Shown here piece by piece: positions 24,257-33,187 of a stretch of 64,000 nt of DNA. How positions within the stretch are numbered: position 1 is the stretch's first letter; each line of letters begins with the position of its first letter. The position numbers and the translations under genes are program-made. This stretch comes from Mucilaginibacter robiniae (GTDB taxonomy: Bacteria; Bacteroidota; Bacteroidia; Sphingobacteriales; Sphingobacteriaceae): NCBI RefSeq assembly GCF_012849215.1, contig NZ_CP051683.1, positions 1 through 64,000 of the forward strand. Direction: 5' to 3'. The notes below the pieces were generated by a model that worked only from the letters and a program-made list of their open reading frames with translations, was not told where the DNA came from and ran no database searches.

Positions 24257-24488
24257 ACTATCAAAAAGGTGAGTGATCAACCGGTCGGCCAACAAAAATT
24301 ACTATCACTTTTGCGGTACTTGGTTGGCTGCAGAGAACCGGAATACTATCATTAATTAATTTCCGGAAGATCTGCTAATTTTTAATTTGCTATCAAAAGC
24401 AGCTGAGGATCTTTTTGCCGGCACGAAATTTTGCTATCAGTAATTCGTCTGGCCTGATCGGTGGATGCTCCAAGTTTAATGTGATAGC
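24257..24488 (+). repeat. Longest 44-bp-phased array: 5 units plus terminal module
   Basis: ACTATCA at 24257, 24301 and 24345, then GCTATCA at 24389 and 24433, each exactly 44 bp apart. TGATAGC at 24482-24488 closes the last, slightly shortened module (56 bp). The terminal module overlaps the 3' end of the coupling-protein gene, so its bases encode the last residues of that protein. Confidence 0.9.
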
Positions 24489-26467
24489 AAAAGATTGGCA
24501 TAATGTTCAATAATACCGTCTACCTCTTTTCGGATTTTAAGAAAATTGGCATTCAAGGTTTGCGCTTTTTTACCTTTAAAATCATAAAAAGTGGGCAACT
24601 CCCTGTAGTTCTTTTCTTCCCTCTTAATTTCGTCCAGATTGAGATTAACTTTGCAATGAATATTTGATGTAGTATATTTTCCATTATAATCACTACTTAC
24701 ATCTGCTGCAAGTAATCCAACTAATTCACCAGTGCCTAATTGGGCAATCTTTCCGGCAGGTATCAATGGCTCATATTTCTCATTAAGGGATACCGACGTT
24801 TTTGAACGGTCAATGCTTAAGCCTTCGCCTATCTGCTTCTTCTTACCAAATAGGCGCTCTAACCATTCTAACGTTTCTTTATTCCGTACTGAACCCGATA
24901 TAACGTTTCCAATAACGGCGGTCATAGTTGTAGCCGTATCCTTACCCTGTAACTGCTTTAATTGCGGTAATTCTTGTAAACCCAACAAAACGGCCACCTT
25001 ATTACTACGTGCCGTAGAAATCAAATTTTCGACTTTATGAATAAACAGTGTTGGTGCTTCATCCGCAATTATGGCAGTCGGTAAATTTCCCTTGGTATTT
25101 ATCAATCTTGTAAGACGGTTTACAACTACTGAATAACAGGTTGAATTGATATTTTGGGTTGCTGGGCTATTCGCTAATATCAGTAACGAAGGACTTTGAG
25201 GGTCGCTAATCTTCAAATTGAAATCGTCACCTGAAAATACCCAAGCGGTTTCCTCTGTGTTCAGCCTCGAGATAAAGATTTTCAAAGTACCAATTTGGCC
25301 CTCCAACTGATCGTATGCTTTTTTTTGCAAAGCCGATGCAAAAGGGGATAACAAGCTTTCCAGTACCGGGTATGTGTTTAAGCAAGTAAATATTTCTTCA
25401 TACGTCCTGTTCAGGAACGCAAGCAGATGTGCAAATGTCGAATATTTACCACCTTCATGCCTGGAAACAAAATAGATGCAGGATGCCAAAAAGTTGACTG
25501 CGGATTGGGTAAAAAACTTTTCACTGCCTCCGTTACTATCGCTTTTCTGCAAGCTTTCTACAATGGCCTCTGCCGTTTCGGAAGCATCAGCCAAGGTTGC
25601 AATATAGTCCGCGCGTAATGGGTTGATTCTACGGCTTTTTTCGACCTGATCTAAGTTAATTACATTAAATTGGTAGTCCCTTGACTTCCCATGTTGTTTA
25701 GCCAAAAGATAATGATAATAGGCTATCTGCCCTAAATCGGGAAACTTAAAATCGTAAAGGCACATGGTATAGCCTTTGTCAATCATCTGTCGGATAAAAG
25801 GATTCACAACGCCAAAAGATTTACCTGAACCTGGGGTTCCTATTAGAATTGTTCCTCTAAATGGATTAACCACATTGATAAATCCGTTATGCACTTTCTT
25901 TTTATAGTAAAACTGCATCGGTATATTTACGGAATATGGGGTTATATCTGGCTTTATGGGCTGCATAAAGCTTTCACCCTCAATGTTCCATTCATCCTTA
26001 CCAAATCCGCTGTGAATGATTTTAGAAACGTTATCCATTGAAGTATGGATAAAAACCGCTCCCACTAATGAAGCAATACAAAATCCGATGCTGTACCACG
26101 AGGTATAAGGAAACACATCCTTCCCCTGTTGATGGAGAAACCATATGCTGCCAAAAAACAATAGTAGACCAAAGCACAACGGATAAGCAATATGTTTCTT
26201 CGGGTCTAAGTCGAGTTTCTTTTTACTTAGCGTACCAATGGATACTAAACAGATAATGATTAGGGTGGTAAACTTGCTGTAAAAGATGTTTTTATAAATA
26301 GCTAAATGGGTTATTCTCTCGAACAAATGGGCAAACCCGTTACCATACTTACCGGAAATGAACACCCTATCTGCATAAACAAAAACAACGATCTCGAGAA
26401 AAACCAGTAGGTACACCGCAAACTGTAGCATACCATGAAGCTTCTGTAATTCCTTCTTTTCTTCCAT
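24476..26467 (-). CDS. Type IV coupling protein (VirD4/TraG-type, TraM-AAD ATPase)
   Basis: 663 residues. Four membrane helices in the first 140 residues are followed by the ATPase domain with Walker A GTPGSGKSFG (about residue 210) and Walker B TAIIADEAPTLF (about residue 470). It brings the relaxase-DNA complex to the secretion channel. In CTnDOT nomenclature this protein is called MobC, while TraG names the VirB4 ATPase. It is transcribed after the tra genes. Its last four residues (Leu-Leu-Ser-His) are written by the repeat array, suggesting that the array replaced the original 3' end. Confidence 0.9.
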   Translation of the reverse strand: MEEKKELQKLHGMLQFAVYLLVFLEIVVFVYADRVFISGKYGNGFAHLFERITHLAIYKNIFYSKFTTLIIICLVSIGTLSKKKLDLDPKKHIAYPLCFGLLLFFGSIWFLHQQGKDVFPYTSWYSIGFCIASLVGAVFIHTSMDNVSKIIHSGFGKDEWNIEGESFMQPIKPDITPYSVNIPMQFYYKKKVHNGFINVVNPFRGTILIGTPGSGKSFGVVNPFIRQMIDKGYTMCLYDFKFPDLGQIAYYHYLLAKQHGKSRDYQFNVINLDQVEKSRRINPLRADYIATLADASETAEAIVESLQKSDSNGGSEKFFTQSAVNFLASCIYFVSRHEGGKYSTFAHLLAFLNRTYEEIFTCLNTYPVLESLLSPFASALQKKAYDQLEGQIGTLKIFISRLNTEETAWVFSGDDFNLKISDPQSPSLLILANSPATQNINSTCYSVVVNRLTRLINTKGNLPTAIIADEAPTLFIHKVENLISTARSNKVAVLLGLQELPQLKQLQGKDTATTMTAVIGNVISGSVRNKETLEWLERLFGKKKQIGEGLSIDRSKTSVSLNEKYEPLIPAGKIAQLGTGELVGLLAADVSSDYNGKYTTSNIHCKVNLNLDEIKREEKNYRELPTFYDFKGKKAQTLNANFLKIRKEVDGIIEHYANLLLSH

Positions 26468-26485
26468 TTTTATAAAATTTGAGAT

Positions 26486-26518
26486 ATAAAAAAGGGCGGC
26501 AATTGCTTACCACCCTTT
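26486..26518 (-). terminator. Terminator between the TM protein and the coupling protein genes
   Basis: AAAGGGCGG (26491-26499) pairs with CCACCCTTT (26510-26518) with one mismatch, followed by a T-run on the minus strand. It separates the traO-end genes from the coupling protein gene. Confidence 0.65.
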
Positions 26519-26534
26519 ACCTGAATACCGCTTT

Positions 26535-26873
26535 TTACGGCTTGTGATTGAGATTGTATAACACAACTTTACAGATTTCAAAAAGCATCAGTGTCCATAG
26601 GAAAGCTGCAATAGTTACAATCGTGGCAACAGTTAAATTCTTCTTTGACCAGTGTTTTAGCTTTTCCTTTTTCGATATTAAGGAACGGTATATGATCGAA
26701 AGCAAAGTACCTTCCACCAATAAGAGGCCGAACGCTATTGAGAAAATCACTACGTTGACATTTAACAAATATGGCTCTGCAATCAGGGTAATGATTACTA
26801 AGGATACGCCTATAGCAATTAGCCCCAGTTGTGGCAACCTGACAATAGATCGCTGTTCATTAATGTTTTCCAT
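26535..26873 (-). CDS. Membrane protein of the transfer region (112 residues)
   Basis: Three hydrophobic helices at about residues 14-30, 38-60 and 82-104, with a basic loop (SKKEKLKHWSKKN). It follows traO by 5 bp and ends at a terminator. No family is recognised; small membrane proteins at this location are usual in Bacteroidota tra operons. Confidence 0.6.
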   Translation of the reverse strand: MENINEQRSIVRLPQLGLIAIGVSLVIITLIAEPYLLNVNVVIFSIAFGLLLVEGTLLSIIYRSLISKKEKLKHWSKKNLTVATIVTIAAFLWTLMLFEICKVVLYNLNHKP

Positions 26874-26878
26874 GACGA

Positions 26879-27349
26879 TTAATTTAACGGGATTCTTATA
26901 CCGGCTTCAATTCCAACCCTCCATCGGTCTTTACCATCACCCCAAAAAGTAAATTGATTTCCGTTTATAATCAGCAGGTCTATCCCGCTGCCTATGCTTT
27001 GGGCAAACTCAAATCCAAGCTGAGGGGCTGCAACAAACTTTCGGGTAGTTGTGCCGATTCCTGCCCCGAACCTATACCTAACAGCAGTATTGCCGTTTCT
27101 GAACATTACGGGTTTAAGAACAAAACCACCCATAATGCTTTTATAGTCATGGTGCTTGTAGTTTTGGTAATATTCCGCAAACACCTCATTTTGATTAAAA
27201 TACCTTGTGTTAAAATCGTAGCTCAATGTTCCTGAAAAAGCATTCTTGGCTACCCATCCACCGCGTAAGCTGAAAAACTTCAATCCGTTCTGCGCCTTAA
27301 CATTTATGGCTGCCATAAATAGAAAGGCAATCAATACTGCCTTCTTCAT
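26879..27349 (-). CDS. traO: Conjugal transfer protein TraO
   Basis: 156 residues with a signal peptide (MKKAVLIAFLFMAAINVKAQ) and a beta-barrel-like outer-membrane body (FSLRGGWVAKNAFSGTLSYD, then AAPQLGFEFAQSIGSGIDLL) ending in WRVGIEAGIRIPLN. The order traN-traO and the length match the CTnDOT family. It likely forms part of the outer-membrane complex. Its ATG overlaps the traN stop (TAATG). Confidence 0.85.
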   Translation of the reverse strand: MKKAVLIAFLFMAAINVKAQNGLKFFSLRGGWVAKNAFSGTLSYDFNTRYFNQNEVFAEYYQNYKHHDYKSIMGGFVLKPVMFRNGNTAVRYRFGAGIGTTTRKFVAAPQLGFEFAQSIGSGIDLLIINGNQFTFWGDGKDRWRVGIEAGIRIPLN

Positions 27350-28197
27350 TATAGTGTGTCTGCGTTGAGGACATCGGAATAGTCAAGTTGTAAGGTAATT
27401 ACCCGACCTGAAATTTGCTTTTCTGTAAGTTCAATAGCTAAAACCTTATTATCAGGAAAGGTGAATTTTTTAAAGGCAAATATGTTCCTGTATTGTCGCT
27501 TAAAAGCCGTTTTATCATAAAGCTGAAATACAGGCTTCACTTCGACTGATTGTACGTTGGTGGCCTTCGTAATGCGCTTATCATCAATTTTAAAACGAAA
27601 CTCGTCAACATCATATTTAAGGTTCGTACTATTAGTATAACTTACGTCGATGAAAACATAATCATCAACCGTATAGATATTGTTAACCTGCGCCTCCAAC
27701 CCATAAGCAGCAGAGCGCACCGCATGCGTTTTTGTGCTTTTTTTCAGAGCTTGCAAGGCATAGGCATGCAGGTCATTTTGCGACAGTGGGATAGTGGCAA
27801 CATTTAAAGGATTCGTATTTTTAGGAAGTATTTCAATTTGGGTTTGAACACTTTCCTCGTTTTGGGAATACCAAATGTCATATTGTGCAATGAATTTTTC
27901 ACCAACGATGGTAACGATGCCCAGGCTGCGGTTTACAAAACCGTAATGACCTCCACTATCAGGTATGAATTTTAACCTTAAAACATTCTTTACAGGCAAA
28001 TCACCTTTCATGCTTTTAGTGGAAATATCAGCATATTGAATAGGCTCGGGTGATACAAAGTGTAATGATACCCCTTCTGTAATGTAAATTTTCTCTAATT
28101 TACTTTTCTGTAAAGTACCATCTTTAATTTTTCCTTGCGAATAGCCGTTAAGGGCTAAAAGAATTATCATTGAGAGAAAAATAAGTGTCTTTTTCAT
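27349..28197 (-). CDS. traN: Conjugal transfer protein TraN (VirB9-like, DUF4138)
   Basis: 282 residues. A signal peptide (MKKTLIFLSMIILLALNGYS) is followed by a domain that begins LEKIYITEGVSLHFVSPEPI and contains FVNRSLGIVTIVGEKFIAQY, typical of DUF4138/TraN. The C-terminal part corresponds to the VirB9 sandwich. It links TraM with the outer membrane. It lies 8 bp after traM and overlaps traO by one base. Confidence 0.88.
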   Translation of the reverse strand: MKKTLIFLSMIILLALNGYSQGKIKDGTLQKSKLEKIYITEGVSLHFVSPEPIQYADISTKSMKGDLPVKNVLRLKFIPDSGGHYGFVNRSLGIVTIVGEKFIAQYDIWYSQNEESVQTQIEILPKNTNPLNVATIPLSQNDLHAYALQALKKSTKTHAVRSAAYGLEAQVNNIYTVDDYVFIDVSYTNSTNLKYDVDEFRFKIDDKRITKATNVQSVEVKPVFQLYDKTAFKRQYRNIFAFKKFTFPDNKVLAIELTEKQISGRVITLQLDYSDVLNADTL

Positions 28198-28205
28198 GGC
28201 TATGC

Positions 28206-29462
28206 TTAATAGTTTTGCTGTTGTTGTTTTAGTTCGTCCGGGTCAATCAGGTACACATAAGTACTGTATTTCAACTTTGCTTTATTTTGTCTGATCAGTT
28301 TTGAAATAGCAGTAGATGTTGAGGTGAATAGTTTAGATAGAGCGCTCATGTAAAGCTGATTTGCGCTTGATGGGTCTTGCTGCATTTGAATGCTTGAACC
28401 TAAATCACTAACCTCTTTCGTAAAGGCTCGGAACGCGGATGCCGGAACATAAAGCCCCTGCATTCCATCCAAGTCAAATATTTCGAGTTTGACAGGCAAA
28501 ATCTTATCATCTGTCATTACGGATGTGACAGTAAGCTTAACCCTTTGTTGGTCAAAACCCGATATTAGCGCATAGATATAAGTGCCTTTCTTAATCAAGT
28601 GCCTACCTGCCTTGATATCCTCCAATAAACGGATACGAACCCTTGAACCCGCGTAACCTGTAACCGTCTGATCAATGATAGCTTTAATGAAATCATTCTT
28701 TTTTGCTACTTGAACCGTATTAAAATCATCATCAACATCAGAAGCTTTAGCAACATCAAGCTTTGGCATTTTAGCGGCTTCCTTATCCACTTTATTTAAT
28801 AAATCGTCTTTCTTCTTTTGTGCTTTTAAATCGGGGTCGTTTGCTTTACCAACGCTGTCAATGAGCTTCATTTGCTCTCTGAATAAAACCATCGGATCAT
28901 CATACTTACCGCTGGCGTTCCTGCTGCTCGGTTGCATTCTCCCGTTATTAGCACCTCCTTGTAAATTGGATAAAGCTTTAGCAAGTTCCCTATCTTCATT
29001 ACTCATTGAATTTCCGCTTCCGCGATTTTGGTAAGCTGACATACTTTGAGGGCCGGAACTTCTTGCTGTAGTCATATAAGTACCTCGTTGATTCGTATAG
29101 TTTGGCTGACCATATTTAGCTTTGTAAGCAGCATCGATGCTATCAAGGGTTCGTTTTTCCTGGTCATTATAATTCCCTTGCAATTGAGCGCTGGCGGTTG
29201 GGTCTTCATCCAGTGTTCCCACTGCGGTATACCCATCACCGTTTTTATATTTGTTTTTGAAAGCATCGAGCTTGTTGCCTAAATCTTTTTTTTTGATATC
29301 GTCAGAAACACTGGCAACATTAGATTGCAGTTCAGGCTTGTTTTCCACTTTCTTTTCTTCGTCTTTACTAAAGGATTTATAGGAGTAAAAGAGTATGAAT
29401 AGAAAGGGCAGTAAGATTATCGGAATAACATACTTGGGCTTTTTAAAATCTATTTTCATCAC
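28206..29462 (-). CDS. traM: Conjugal transfer protein TraM (VirB10-like)
   Basis: 418 residues. A single membrane helix at about residues 14-28 (PIILLPFLFILFYSY) is followed by a long low-complexity periplasmic linker (about residues 35-240) and a compact C-terminal domain (about residues 255-410) with GYAGSRVRIRLLEDIKAGRH, as in VirB10/TraM. The linker spans the periplasm. The start overlaps the upstream gene by 4 bp. Confidence 0.88.
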   Translation of the reverse strand: MMKIDFKKPKYVIPIILLPFLFILFYSYKSFSKDEEKKVENKPELQSNVASVSDDIKKKDLGNKLDAFKNKYKNGDGYTAVGTLDEDPTASAQLQGNYNDQEKRTLDSIDAAYKAKYGQPNYTNQRGTYMTTARSSGPQSMSAYQNRGSGNSMSNEDRELAKALSNLQGGANNGRMQPSSRNASGKYDDPMVLFREQMKLIDSVGKANDPDLKAQKKKDDLLNKVDKEAAKMPKLDVAKASDVDDDFNTVQVAKKNDFIKAIIDQTVTGYAGSRVRIRLLEDIKAGRHLIKKGTYIYALISGFDQQRVKLTVTSVMTDDKILPVKLEIFDLDGMQGLYVPASAFRAFTKEVSDLGSSIQMQQDPSSANQLYMSALSKLFTSTSTAISKLIRQNKAKLKYSTYVYLIDPDELKQQQQNY

Positions 29463-29902
29463 TTCTTTGCTTTAAGGGTTTTGTTACTCTGTTCCAGTTG
29501 TGAAATAGCCTTTTCCAAAAAGACTGTATCAGCATGGGTTAATTTGGGCTTCTTTAATACCTGTTCTACCTGCTTTCTTAAAGTGTTTAAATCGGATATT
29601 TGGGTTCCCAGGTCAATTATCTGCCCGACACCACCTGTAACTTGGTCGGTTACGTTTGCTGTGCCTTTAAAGAAATCAGGCATATTGGCTTTTTGCCGGT
29701 GACTGGGCGTAAAAATTAAAAAGCATACTATGGCCGATATAAATATCAAAGCCACCATACCGATAAATATTTGTTTTGGATAGGTGTTCACTAACCTGTT
29801 TCGGGTGTGTGCTGCCATTTTAAAATATGGCTCGAACTCCTTTCGTATCTCCTTTGCAACTGTTGCATCAGGGTCAACATTAGAACTGATTTTTTTGAAC
29901 AT
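29459..29902 (-). CDS. Small membrane protein in the TraL position
   Basis: 147 residues. One membrane helix at about residues 47-65 (IFIGMVALIFISAIVCFLIF) is followed by a periplasmic helical part (ISDLNTLRKQVEQVLKKPKL) that may form a coiled coil. It sits between traK and traM, where CTnDOT has traL, but sequence identity with TraL is not evident. It overlaps traK by 23 bp and traM by 4 bp. Confidence 0.6.
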   Translation of the reverse strand: MFKKISSNVDPDATVAKEIRKEFEPYFKMAAHTRNRLVNTYPKQIFIGMVALIFISAIVCFLIFTPSHRQKANMPDFFKGTANVTDQVTGGVGQIIDLGTQISDLNTLRKQVEQVLKKPKLTHADTVFLEKAISQLEQSNKTLKAKK

Positions 29903-30500
29903 TGCTTAAGTCTTTATTTTCAAGTGTTTTCCAATTGGTGATCAGGACACCATGCGGATTATTGTCACTGCGTGGTATATCCTTTAAGCTGCCGGTAGTG
30001 ATAAGCGAACGGGTAACCGTTGAACTACGCCTATCAATGGTCTGCTTTCCATAATAAATAAATCGCTTGTTCACCATATCAAGCTGAATGCTGTCAGTTT
30101 GGAGAGTGAGTACGGAACTGGAAGATAGGATAGAGTTAAAAAAGCCCTTTTCCTTAAGATTATTGTATTGTAAGGCTCCACTTTCATCAATTAGATACAT
30201 AGCCCGTTTCATTTGATATTCTATATATTTATCATCAGGCGTTAGTGAAAAAAATATGGAGTGAAAAAGGTCAACGTGTGCCCGATACTCGGCAGGGCGG
30301 TTCATCTGCATATTCGTTTGCTTTGCAAGGATGGGGACGTTGTTATCAAGTATGTAGATACTCTCCCTTGCTTTTGCAACTTGACTATAGGAACTAACAG
30401 AAACGATAATCACAATGATTATCGAAGTAACAAAGCTGCCCAGTGCAACAAAAAGGGCAAGCTTTATTTTATTTTCAATGTTTTTGATTAGCATACTCAA
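29880..30500 (-). CDS. traK: Conjugal transfer protein TraK (VirB8-like)
   Basis: 206 residues. An N-terminal helix at about residues 13-38 anchors a periplasmic NTF2-like domain. The sequences RPAEYRAHVDLFHSIFFSLT and LTTGSLKDIPRSDNNPHGVL-like end correspond to conserved parts of TraK. VirB8 proteins nucleate the assembly of the inner part of the channel. A terminator-like hairpin between traJ and this gene may tune expression. Confidence 0.88.
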   Translation of the reverse strand: MSMLIKNIENKIKLALFVALGSFVTSIIIVIIVSVSSYSQVAKARESIYILDNNVPILAKQTNMQMNRPAEYRAHVDLFHSIFFSLTPDDKYIEYQMKRAMYLIDESGALQYNNLKEKGFFNSILSSSSVLTLQTDSIQLDMVNKRFIYYGKQTIDRRSSTVTRSLITTGSLKDIPRSDNNPHGVLITNWKTLENKDLSNVQKNQF

Positions 30501-30512
30501 ATGGGTTTAAAT

Positions 30513-30542
30513 AAAAAGGGCTTGAATTTCTTCAAGCCCCCT
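30513..30542 (-). terminator. Hairpin between traJ and traK
   Basis: GGGCTTGAA (30518-30526) pairs perfectly with TTCAAGCCC (30531-30539) around a 4-nt loop, with Ts following on the minus strand. Because it lies inside the tra operon it may act as an attenuator or RNA-processing site and not as a full stop. Confidence 0.7.
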
Positions 30543-30563
30543 TTTCGATGTGTATTATGAGGT

Positions 30564-31727
30564 TTATCTTTTAAATACCGCTGAGGATGCCATACGTCCA
30601 ACTTGTGAACCTGAACGGGCGGCTGTAGAGGCAGCGGAAGTAATACCCGAAGTTGAAATAATCCAGGTGCTGATACTTGGTACAGTAGTGATAGCTATTG
30701 CACCTACCAAAAAGGTAACTATAACAAGACCAAAAGACAAAATTCCGTTTCCGGCAAACCAAGCCATTTTTTCCATGCTATCGGTACTGTTACCCAGGAG
30801 CGTTTTGTATTTTTCAATCTCTACTTGCATGGCATACTTTTGAAGCATTCCCACTATATAAAGGATTAAGTAAGCAATACCCACATATAGATTAACTGAA
30901 ACAAAGCGGGCTATCCATGTAGAAAATGCATCCCTGAATGCAGGTAGTACACTAACTGCTACTGAAAACGGGCCAAGTATGACCAGTACAGTAGAATAAA
31001 TGATTTGGAGCATAAAAACGATGTATACACAAATTCGCAAAATCCATAACCCTATTAACTCCAACGCCTGAGTTAAAAGTAACTGCAAACTGGTTTGCAT
31101 ACGGATTTTCATTTCAACTATTGGATTGTAAATGTTATCGGCAAAAAAGCCTTTGACACTTTCCACTATTTGCTGACCTACTCCCTTATTGGTTTCCTTG
31201 GCCTCGTCTGCCGCTATTTCAGTTTTCGCTTGAAAAGTCATTAACTGATCGCCAACCTGTATCATCAGCCCTGCGCGTTCAAAACGCATAGCGTTAATCT
31301 CGTCCTGCTGTTCTCCAAACATTCCCTCTGCCTTTGCAGCTACTAAATCTGTAGGATAAGCCACTACTCGGCAAAAAACACCCCACCACATAATGACCAT
31401 CATCAGCCCGAAGGGTCTTAGTAAGGGCATTACTTCAAACTGCTTATCTCCGGACATCATTTCATAAGATTTAATGGAAAAGAAGATGAGCATGAAAATA
31501 CAAGCTAAACCTTGCGCATCATATATGAAGGCTGCAAAGTTGCCAAAAGCGTAATCCCGCATGCCCTCAAAAAATGACATAACGGGTCGGTCGTATACTC
31601 CGTTGCCTTGCAAAAAGCTGACCGCATCTTTATATTGTTCGCTATTAACAGGCGTTTGAGCATTAACGCTTAAACAATTGAATACCCCGACTATCAGGAT
31701 AAACAGTAATCGTAACTTCTTTTTCAT
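30564..31727 (-). CDS. traJ: Conjugal transfer protein TraJ (VirB6-like)
   Basis: 387 residues with a signal peptide (MKKKLRLLFILIVGVFNCLS) and about six membrane helices in the rest. The segment GLMMVIMWWGVFCRVVAYPT and the IVFMLQIIYSTVLVILGPFS helix are characteristic of TraJ. It forms the polytopic core of the inner-membrane channel. It overlaps the upstream gene by 4 bp. Confidence 0.88.
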   Translation of the reverse strand: MKKKLRLLFILIVGVFNCLSVNAQTPVNSEQYKDAVSFLQGNGVYDRPVMSFFEGMRDYAFGNFAAFIYDAQGLACIFMLIFFSIKSYEMMSGDKQFEVMPLLRPFGLMMVIMWWGVFCRVVAYPTDLVAAKAEGMFGEQQDEINAMRFERAGLMIQVGDQLMTFQAKTEIAADEAKETNKGVGQQIVESVKGFFADNIYNPIVEMKIRMQTSLQLLLTQALELIGLWILRICVYIVFMLQIIYSTVLVILGPFSVAVSVLPAFRDAFSTWIARFVSVNLYVGIAYLILYIVGMLQKYAMQVEIEKYKTLLGNSTDSMEKMAWFAGNGILSFGLVIVTFLVGAIAITTVPSISTWIISTSGITSAASTAARSGSQVGRMASSAVFKR

Positions 31728-32524
31728 GGGGTCAGCGCTTTGCGTTTGTTCAAAATATCCTTCATAATTTCATCATCTGTCTTAGAGGTAGTTCCATTGA
31801 AGTAGGTACTGCCTTTGGTATTTTTATTCTTCATTTTCTCCTGATAAGCCAACATCATTTGTGCGGACGAAAGCTTGTACTTCCAGTTCCCGCTGATTTT
31901 TCGGTATTCTAACAGGATACGATGGTAAAGTAAAATGCGCTGGCCCCGGTCAAGATCGACCTTCCTTGCATTATCAAACCGTTCCTTCAAGCTGTTCATT
32001 TCAGTTAAATACCAGTTATAAGCTCCGCTTTCTCCCATGTAGTTGATAACATTGGCAGAAACGTTCTTAAAAGCGTTAGCCTCTATGTTATCCAAGGGGG
32101 CAAGCTCTTTTTTATAGTACAAATTATATAGTGGGTCTAAGCCGGAAACGGCACCAGAGTAATTAGCTAATTCTGTAATTGCGGTATTTCGTAAAGTATC
32201 CGCTTCCTTTTTGTAATAATTTGAAGTAACCTGCATAGCTGCTGCTAAGGCAAGTCGCTGTGTTTGCTCCCCACCTGCCCGAAGTGGCCGTAAATCCGGC
32301 CCATTTTTATAATCAGGCATCAATAACCAGGTTAGAGCATAGGCATAGTAGGAGCCGGGATTGTACCATTTAAATTCAGGTTTGAATTTATTTTTATCCC
32401 ATTGCTTATATACCATTCGTTCTTCTTGGTATATATTAGCTTCATCCCTTATAACCATTTGGCCGAAGCCTGTTAAACTAAATGTGATAAGGAGAATTAA
32501 TATCGTTAGCGTTTTCATAGGCAA
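31724..32524 (-). CDS. Secreted protein of the tra operon, VirB5-like set, member 1
   Basis: 266 residues with a signal peptide (MKTLTILILLITFSLTGFGQ, using the second Met). The long helical body ends with DDEIMKDILNKRKALTP, which resembles the C-termini of the upstream genes. It is located between traG and traJ, where CTnDOT-like operons place TraI. A minor pilus/channel tip role like VirB5 is inferred from place and helical structure. Confidence 0.6.
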   Translation of the reverse strand: MPMKTLTILILLITFSLTGFGQMVIRDEANIYQEERMVYKQWDKNKFKPEFKWYNPGSYYAYALTWLLMPDYKNGPDLRPLRAGGEQTQRLALAAAMQVTSNYYKKEADTLRNTAITELANYSGAVSGLDPLYNLYYKKELAPLDNIEANAFKNVSANVINYMGESGAYNWYLTEMNSLKERFDNARKVDLDRGQRILLYHRILLEYRKISGNWKYKLSSAQMMLAYQEKMKNKNTKGSTYFNGTTSKTDDEIMKDILNKRKALTP

Positions 32525-33187
32525 TTATTTTAGCATACGTCTTTTTCTTAAAATATCATCGACAATTGAGAAGTCTTTCTCGAGGTACTGGCTGTAGGGG
32601 TTTATGCTTTTTATTACGCCTCTCATTTTTGCCCAATACATGTTTTGCCTTATGGTGTACATCAGGGCATTCATTATTTGAAGTTCCGTAATAACCTTTC
32701 GCATAAGTTCATCCCGAACGTTATAATTCATCAGGACGTTTTCTTTTTGCTGTAGGACTATGTTTGATACATCCGCTACCACCTTTAACCCCCTGGTCTT
32801 CATTTGTTGGGTAGCATCTTCTGCAAATAGCAGCAATTCGGGATTTCCTTTTGCCAACTCCATAGCATCACTGCTATACCTGAAAATATCATTAATCAGA
32901 TATCCCATTTGCTTTACCTGTATAGCATCTTTGAAAGCTTCATTGATCTCTGTTAATGAACGATGTATCATTGTTTGAACTAAGGTGACACTGGTAAGAT
33001 TAACAGCGATATCATCCGTATTCTTCCTTATTTGTTCAAGCGAAGCCTGGTAAGCCAACTCTGCGGAAAGACGAGTAGCGCCATTGGAATTAACAATGGC
33101 TAAATGGCCGGGGTCAAACACCACTCTTTGAGCGTAGCCCTGCTTAAATACAAGAAAAAGGACTATGAGGGTAAATAGCTGCTTCAT
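32525..33187 (-). CDS. Secreted VirB5-like (TraI-position) protein, member 2
   Basis: 220 residues with a signal peptide (MKQLFTLIVLFLVFKQGYAQ). After RVVFDPGHLAIV a helical body follows, and the C-terminus reads KMRGVIKSINPYSQYLEKDF then IVDDILRKRRMLK. It shares this end with member 4 at 33841-34509, so the two are paralogues. It directly abuts member 1 without a gap and overlaps member 3 by 4 bp. Confidence 0.7.
   Translation of the reverse strand: MKQLFTLIVLFLVFKQGYAQRVVFDPGHLAIVNSNGATRLSAELAYQASLEQIRKNTDDIAVNLTSVTLVQTMIHRSLTEINEAFKDAIQVKQMGYLINDIFRYSSDAMELAKGNPELLLFAEDATQQMKTRGLKVVADVSNIVLQQKENVLMNYNVRDELMRKVITELQIMNALMYTIRQNMYWAKMRGVIKSINPYSQYLEKDFSIVDDILRKRRMLK

Noticed and set aside
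27951..27961. ACTATCA inside traN
   Set aside because: Isolated, within coding sequence, with no 44-bp partner.
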